A DNA stretch of 35,000 bases from Chromera velia (Eukaryota > Sar > Chromeraceae). The DNA lies in the NCBI GenBank assembly GCA_018398765.1, contig JAHBMJ010004120.1:41355-76354 (forward strand), read 5' to 3'. The notes below the pieces were generated by a model. It saw only the letters and a list, made by a program, of their open reading frames with translations. It did no database searches and was not told where the DNA came from. The position numbers were made by a program, and so were the translations under genes. Shown here piece after piece: positions 30,239 through 35,000 of this stretch (the first letter of the stretch is position 1; every line of letters begins with the position of its first letter).

Positions 30239-31842
30239 GAATAAACAAATGGGAAGATAAGACTTAGAGAGGAAGTCTGCGAAGAACAACTACAGGACTA
30301 AAGGACAATGCGCGGACGGACGGACGGACCTGCATCACCCCTGTGACTTTGTACAGAGAGACGACGAACCACGAGAGCATGCCCATCTCTGTCGTCTCAT
30401 GGAACTGCTCCAGAAAGAAAAACGAGACGCCGTAACAGATGTAGGCGATGCCACGGAGGAGGGGCACGATTGCCTGCACACACTCACACACACAGCAATC
30501 CAGCAGATCGATGTGGAAAGAGACATCAGGCTCTTCACAGAACGAAGAGACAGGCACAGAGTCGCACAGGCGGGGAGAAGAGAGCTCTCAGGACAGAAAA
30601 TCCGTTGCTAGCCCGGCAAGCGTCAAGGACGTTGAACCCACTGAGCAGGAATGAAAGCAGAGTAAAAAGGGCATGAAGGCAGGCAGCCAGAGGGACTGAC
30701 GAAGAGAAAGAACGGAATCTCGGCCGTTGCGAGCCAGCTTGACAAGTAGGCGGTCCCATTGGAGGCGCTGTAGGACATCACACAACACACAGGGCTAAGA
30801 ATATGACATTTACGTGTATTTACTCAGATGCAACCGGACACACGTACACATGAAAAAAAAAAGTACAGATCCACACGTTTACACACTCTCGAGCAAACAG
30901 GTAGAGACATACAGCCTCAGTCAAGCAGGCAGTCTTGGCGCTTTTATTTTAGACGCACGACTTTCTTTTTTCATTGTTCCGTTTCGCGATCTGCCCCTTA
31001 CACTTGCTTTGTCCTAAAGAGACACCATAAAGAGAGCGTACAACTAACTAGAAGAGCAGAGACTAACAAGCCACTGACTTGAGGGAGAGAGAGTAGACCT
31101 GCGCCCAGAACGCGAAGAGCGCAAGAGTTCCAATCGCGTCCAGCGTGACGCCATAGAGCAGCAGCTGGCCCCCGAACTTGAAGAAAGTTTTCGACTTCAG
31201 AGTCCATCCGCCCACAGTGTGAAGGAACGACTGGAAGAAGAGGACCCCCAGGAGGCCCACCAAATAGAGACCCCAGAACACAGTCAGAACAATGAACAGA
31301 GTCTGCAGAGAGGAACGTTTCAACAGACGCGATGTAGCCCTTGAGGGCCCTAGTTATTTGGTAGTGTCTACACGGTTGTATGTGTGTGCCTCTATGTGTG
31401 TGTGTGGGACGGATGGGGTGAGGGGGGGGGAGTTCAGTCCTTCGGTCGGTCGGTTGGCCGTTCAATTCCCCCAAAGCAAAGGTCCCCCTACTCCCCCAAA
31501 ATAAAGATGTGTACGAGGATCCAAGGAAAGCTGGAAAAACACTATCCCCTCCCTAACCGCTCGCATAAAAACAAAGGAGGGAAAACGGAAGGCATGACAG
31601 CCAGAGGTTGAAGAAGAAGAGAAAAGAATGAAAGGAAGAGGAGAGCAGGCCCGTGCACTCAACCACGGCGACTGAGTGGACCAACCGACCTTGTCTGAGG
31701 TCACGGTGGCAAAGTTGGAGGTGACGGCTGAGGCGATGAACCCCGCTCCCGAGACCACCACTTGCGATGCGATGGAGATTGCAATTAGAGAGATCCCTTG
31801 GAGCAACAGGCCAAATCGGAGAGGGAACGCTGTCAGCACTCT
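29025..31842 (-). CDS. Multipass membrane protein of unknown family
   Basis: Exons (minus), all in phase: 31842-31690, 31302-31079, 30767-30701, 30473-30330, 29237-29025, giving 266 residues. There is no in-frame ATG in the first listed exon, so at least one upstream exon is missing. Hydrophobic segments: FGLLLQGISLIAISIAS; FIVLTVFWGLYLVGLLGVLF; LLLYGVTLDAIGTLALFAFW; RGIAYICYGVSFFFL; MLSWFVVSLYKVTGVM; WLQVVSVGTAFAWSIFF. That makes five or six membrane spans. NASNGT between the third and fourth spans is a possible N-glycosylation site. The C-terminal tail is acidic (DFEEIGEGEQTQEEAEKR). No transporter or receptor signature is recognised, so the function is unknown. The phase agreement across five exons makes the gene itself convincing. 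Confidence 0.75.
29314..29402. repeat. Compound (AC)n-(GAAA)n-(GCAA)n microsatellite
   Basis: Three simple repeats abut in the last intron of the membrane-protein gene, about 75 bases upstream of its final exon in gene orientation. Confidence 0.9.
30109..30234. repeat. (CA)n and (GA)n compound microsatellite
   Basis: CA-rich DNA with ACAG interruptions leads into a pure GA run. It is intronic in the membrane-protein gene. Confidence 0.9.
30310..30329 (-). repeat. (GTCC)n starting at a 5' splice site
   Basis: The donor after VTGVMQ reads GTCCGTCCGTCCGTCCG, so the splice site is the first unit of a short tandem repeat. Confidence 0.8.
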
Positions 31843-32631
31843 CTGCAACACCAAGCATTCAATCAGGGTAGCAAGAATTTGATATTCGCAGGCAGGTCGC
31901 ACAAGTCCGTATCGAAACGTTCCACGCAAAAAAAAAACACACACGCTGAGAACGGACAGTCACACAAAGATAGGACACGTCGTATCCATGCAGCCGTTCA
32001 CTGACTGCACTTTGCTTCGATCTCAGACAGGGAGGGTCTTTGCCCTCCTTTTGAAAGACGATCGATCTTTAAGTGTCGGAGTGAATCTTTGACCCTACAC
32101 TCTTTCAACCCCTCTTGCCCAAGTCCGTCGTTCCTCTCCCCTCCCCCCCCCTGAGTAAGTCAAAGGAGACGGGAGGCAAATCTGGCTGACAAAGAAGGAT
32201 CAACAACTCTTTCTCTGGGGCATCTCCTCATGCCGGCCCCTCTTTCCCTTTCTTCGTCGATTTGATGTCCATTCCTTTCAGTCTTTTCGAGGGCACATCC
32301 GGAAGCAAACTCATTGATTCCCACCTATTTTCCTTCCTGGGTAAACGGACAGACAGACTAACCACGGCCGTAAAAATGCACTCGTTGACACGAGTGGTCT
32401 GCGGCGTCCTTGGAGTTGCTGAGAACATGGCTAGTGTCTGCTACTGTCTGCTGTCCGTGTCGAATGCGACTGCCTGCAGACCTTCTCTCCTGAACCCGGA
32501 CAGGAAACGAGAAGCAGCACGAAGTCAGTGGAGCAATAGATGAGACGCAGACGACGACCAGAGCCTCCAAACAGAGAGCTCTCTATGTTACTGTATGCGG
32601 AACAGCAGATTGTGTATCACGAGATTACCAC

Positions 32632-32703
32632 CTGCATATTGAGCTGCGACAATTGAAGCAACACCGGAAGATTTGGATCGAATCTCTTTAATAATTGGAT
32701 CAT
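32632..32703 (-). CDS. Possible first exon of the membrane-protein gene
   Basis: ATG at 32703 lies in TCCAAGATG, like the transporter start (CCCAAGATG). It opens 24 codons (MIQLLKRFDPNLPVLLQLS, then QLNMQ) up to a GTGGTA donor in phase 0, which fits the phase-0 exon at 31842. The intron would be 789 bases. A GC-rich TGCATG pocket lies just upstream. A rival start exon with a similar context (ACCAAGATG at 34678, donor GTCAGT at 34625, phase 2) would need another exon between. Confidence 0.3.
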
Positions 32704-32749
32704 CTTGGAGGATTCTTGGAGGTCGACTTTGCAAACTGCATGAGTTTCC

Positions 32750-32870
32750 CCTCGCGCGGTATCCCGCGCGGCATTTAACCGTCGGCCCCATGCATGTATG
32801 CAGCGCGGCCCGCGCCGCGGTCCGGTCGCGGCGTGCATGGGGTGCATGGAGCCGTGCGAGCCTGCTCGTG
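32750..32870 (-). promoter_or_regulatory. GC-rich promoter-like pocket
   Basis: CGCGCGG and CCGCGCG form a perfect inverted repeat around TATC near 32753-32770. CATGCATG lies at 32790-32797, followed by GCGCGGCCCGCGCCGCGG and two GTGCATGG words. The pocket is just upstream, on the minus strand, of the candidate first exon at 32703. Confidence 0.4.
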
Positions 32871-32959
32871 CATAACCCCTCAGCCCACCCTGAATACCGT
32901 CCTCCTGCACTTTGTAACCAGGAACACGTGAAAGCTTACTCCCAAACAGAAAGATCAAG

Positions 32960-35000
32960 GCAAAAACGGTAGAAAATGACCGCTCTTTCGTTAAGACTGA
33001 CGCCCTTGAAAGTGTTGCTGAAGGAGACGGCAGATGATACGAACAGGTTGATTCTTTGAAAGGAACGACTCACTGTTATGTAGTAGTGGAACCCCAAACT
33101 TTGAAAAAGAAAAATATCTAGACCCTAAGTACGAAAAGGTCTAGACTTAGAATAATACCAGACCGAACAATAGAGAAATACCCGATCTAACCCGATCAAG
33201 CCATATGAAGCTCTAGTATGAGCTAGTATGGAATTCATGCAGTGAGTAAGGCCGAGCTAAAGTCTTCTAGTAAGGCTAAGCTAAAGTCTTTCAAGTCACA
33301 CTAAGATTAAGTCTTTTGCCCTTGACCAAATAAAAGCCCTTCAAACTATGCTGAGATAAAATCATGCTGAGCCAAGGCTGAGCTAGCCAGCCGCGGCTTG
33401 TATCACACTAAAGTTGGACTATCACATATGCAAAAGACTTTCTGGAAAACTCAAAAGCAACACAAAGTCTTTCAATCAACAAATCAAGATCAAGAAATCT
33501 AAACGACACTTCTGGTAAGATCAGATTGACAATTCTACACTTTTTAAAAAACAATTCCCTTTGAGAAAATCTAGGAGAAAATTAACCTGCAAATAGTACT
33601 GAACACAGCACTCAACACTCAACGTTAGACTCTTACGCTATACGGGGCTTACGTTCTGTCTCTGCCTAGGACTAAGTCCCTTAGAGATCCTTATAGATTC
33701 TGGCTGCCTTCTGATGAATAGGGTCGGAGCAGTACAGAACATCGCAGTGGAGGTTTAGGGGTAACAAAGATAAACCTACCTCCGTTTGAAGGAAACCGGA
33801 CTGAATAGGAAACCTCCGTTTGAAATAGAGATGAACGGAGCTGTTGCTTTGATGCGGTTCCATTTTGTCCCGCTCAGTCTGGATAAAGAGGGAAGAGAGG
33901 AAGGGATGGGAAGGGGGGGGGATGGATAGAACGTAGAAGCTGACTTCTCTTCCTCCTTCATGACCAGAGGAGGAGATCAGGTCCCTTTTGGACTCGTGGA
34001 CGAGCTAAATTACTGATAACCTATTCCTTTGGCCAGATTTCGTCCTGTCTCGTTCAGTCTGAGAAAAGTGTGTTAAAAGGGTGGGGATTAAGGAGAGAGG
34101 CATCGCCTTGCGGGCCAACATGTGGTCCATCTTCCTTCTAATATTGGGGCTAACAAGGAGAGAACGCTTTTTGTTTACCTTCTTCTTCGGTGTGACACTG
34201 TCAGGGCTGAGCAGGAGAAGACGAGCTATTTGCAGTCCAACCCCGTACTCTGAGTCAGTTTGGAGGAAAGTTTTTTAGAAGTGGGCAAGAAAAAGGATGA
34301 GGGTAAAGCCGGCAATTCCCAGTGGCACAGATTTGTATCGTCGACCTCCGTATAAGGGAAGGCCGCAAACGGAAGAAGGAGGAAGAAAAACAGATTTCAT
34401 GTCTTCTCTTATCTTAGGCACTGTCACTAAAAGACCCCACCTCTCAGCCAACGAGGCGACGGTACTGAGGTGACAGTAAAAGAATGGTGATATGGGTTGT
34501 GGGGTTTGAGGGGGGAGGGAGGGGCCAGATATTCATCAAACACAAACACAACAAGAAAGAAAAGAAGTATACACATTATGGAATTGATGTCTTCATGTTT
34601 CTATCCCTTTGCTCAATCTACTGACCAAACTTTTTCGTCCCCATCTGAAGGGGGGTTCTCAGCCTGCTCTTGGACCATCTTGGTAAGGAACCCCAGAAGG
34701 GAGAAATAGGAATGGTCATTGAAGACGGATGAAAGAAAAAACAGACCATTTGAAGGAAAAAAAAGGCCAGGAGGAGGGGGGAAGAGAGAGAATAATGGAG
34801 AGGGAAAAGGCGTATGAAAGGAAGAAAAAGAAAAGAGTGGAAAAAAGATAGAAATGAAGGGGGAAAAAGGGGAACCAGGAAAAAAGATTGGCAGAAAGAG
34901 ACACCAAACGTGGCAACACACCGAAGCAAAGGTGAAAAGAGCCGTAAGCAAAATGATAAGGGAATAAAAATATATCTGTATGCACGTAACGAGTAACAAT
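32960..35000. other. Repeat-bearing DNA, no convincing gene
   Basis: A 24-bp unit (GTAAGGCYRAGCTAAAGTCTT) occurs twice in tandem at about 33246-33293. ACCTCCGTTTGAA occurs at 33778-33790 and 33812-33824. A loosely related pair of CAGTCTG-containing blocks lies near 33860-33890 and 34037-34070. From 34720 on, the plus strand is a long purine-rich run, so the minus-strand frame across it is a shadow. A short possible exon (34678-34626, minus, MVQEQAENPPSDGDEKV with a GTCAGT donor) is noted but not called. Confidence 0.35.

Noticed and set aside
33040-33960. Possible LTR-type element suggested by a TGTTATG start and repeats nearby
   Set aside because: No matching second end, primer-binding site or coding remnant is visible, only short local repeats.
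34613-34999. Hydrophobic minus-strand frame at the window edge
   Set aside because: It starts at a non-ATG codon and its Phe/Leu/Pro content comes from a purine-rich plus strand. Only its last 20 residues look protein-like.

Overview
The window is nuclear DNA of a eukaryote with intron-rich genes. Introns are of the GT-AG kind, with donors drawn mostly from GTGAGT, GTCAGT, GTCCGT and GTAAGT. Genes sit among dense simple-sequence repeats, with AT-rich islands between some of them. A photosynthetic alveolate (chromerid alga such as Chromera or Vitrella) is my best guess. It rests on the mix of a plant-type ammonium transporter, long low-complexity proteins and many TGCATGCA palindromes, a motif bound by some ApiAP2 factors. 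The sequence alone does not prove it, and another alga or protist is possible.

Layout: (1) 1095-6799, plus strand: a very large, disordered Ser/Lys/Glu-rich protein of no recognised family, with a promoter-like pocket at about 330-510. (2) 6800-11618: no convincing gene, with one AT-rich island and simple repeats. (3) 11619-17896, minus strand: a complete 12-exon ammonium transporter (AMT/MEP/Rh superfamily, 636 aa), rebuilt with all splice phases consistent. (4) 17897-18803: a divergent promoter region with TATA-like and TGCATGC motifs and a possible small RNA gene. (5) 18804-23616, plus strand: a SANT-domain protein of the MTA/MIER/RCOR type, about 11 exons, the last five certain. (6) 23617-28760: AT-rich islands, a probable small secreted protein on the minus strand (25927-26328), three weaker small coding candidates and a MITE-like inverted-repeat element. 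(7) 29025-31842, possibly starting at 32703, minus strand: a multipass membrane protein of unknown family. (8) 32704-35000: a GC-rich promoter-like pocket, then repeat-bearing DNA with no convincing gene.

The genes do not form an obvious pathway. The transporter would import ammonium, the SANT protein would work in chromatin, and they share one intergenic region. The most striking signal is architectural. Microsatellites begin exactly at 5' splice sites or end exactly at 3' splice sites in all three well-resolved genes. In the transporter, a 67-bp inverted-repeat element lies between two copies of a 51-bp exon-edge duplication, and its end forms part of the working 3' splice site. I found no CRISPR array, rRNA, convincing tRNA or clear retroelement.
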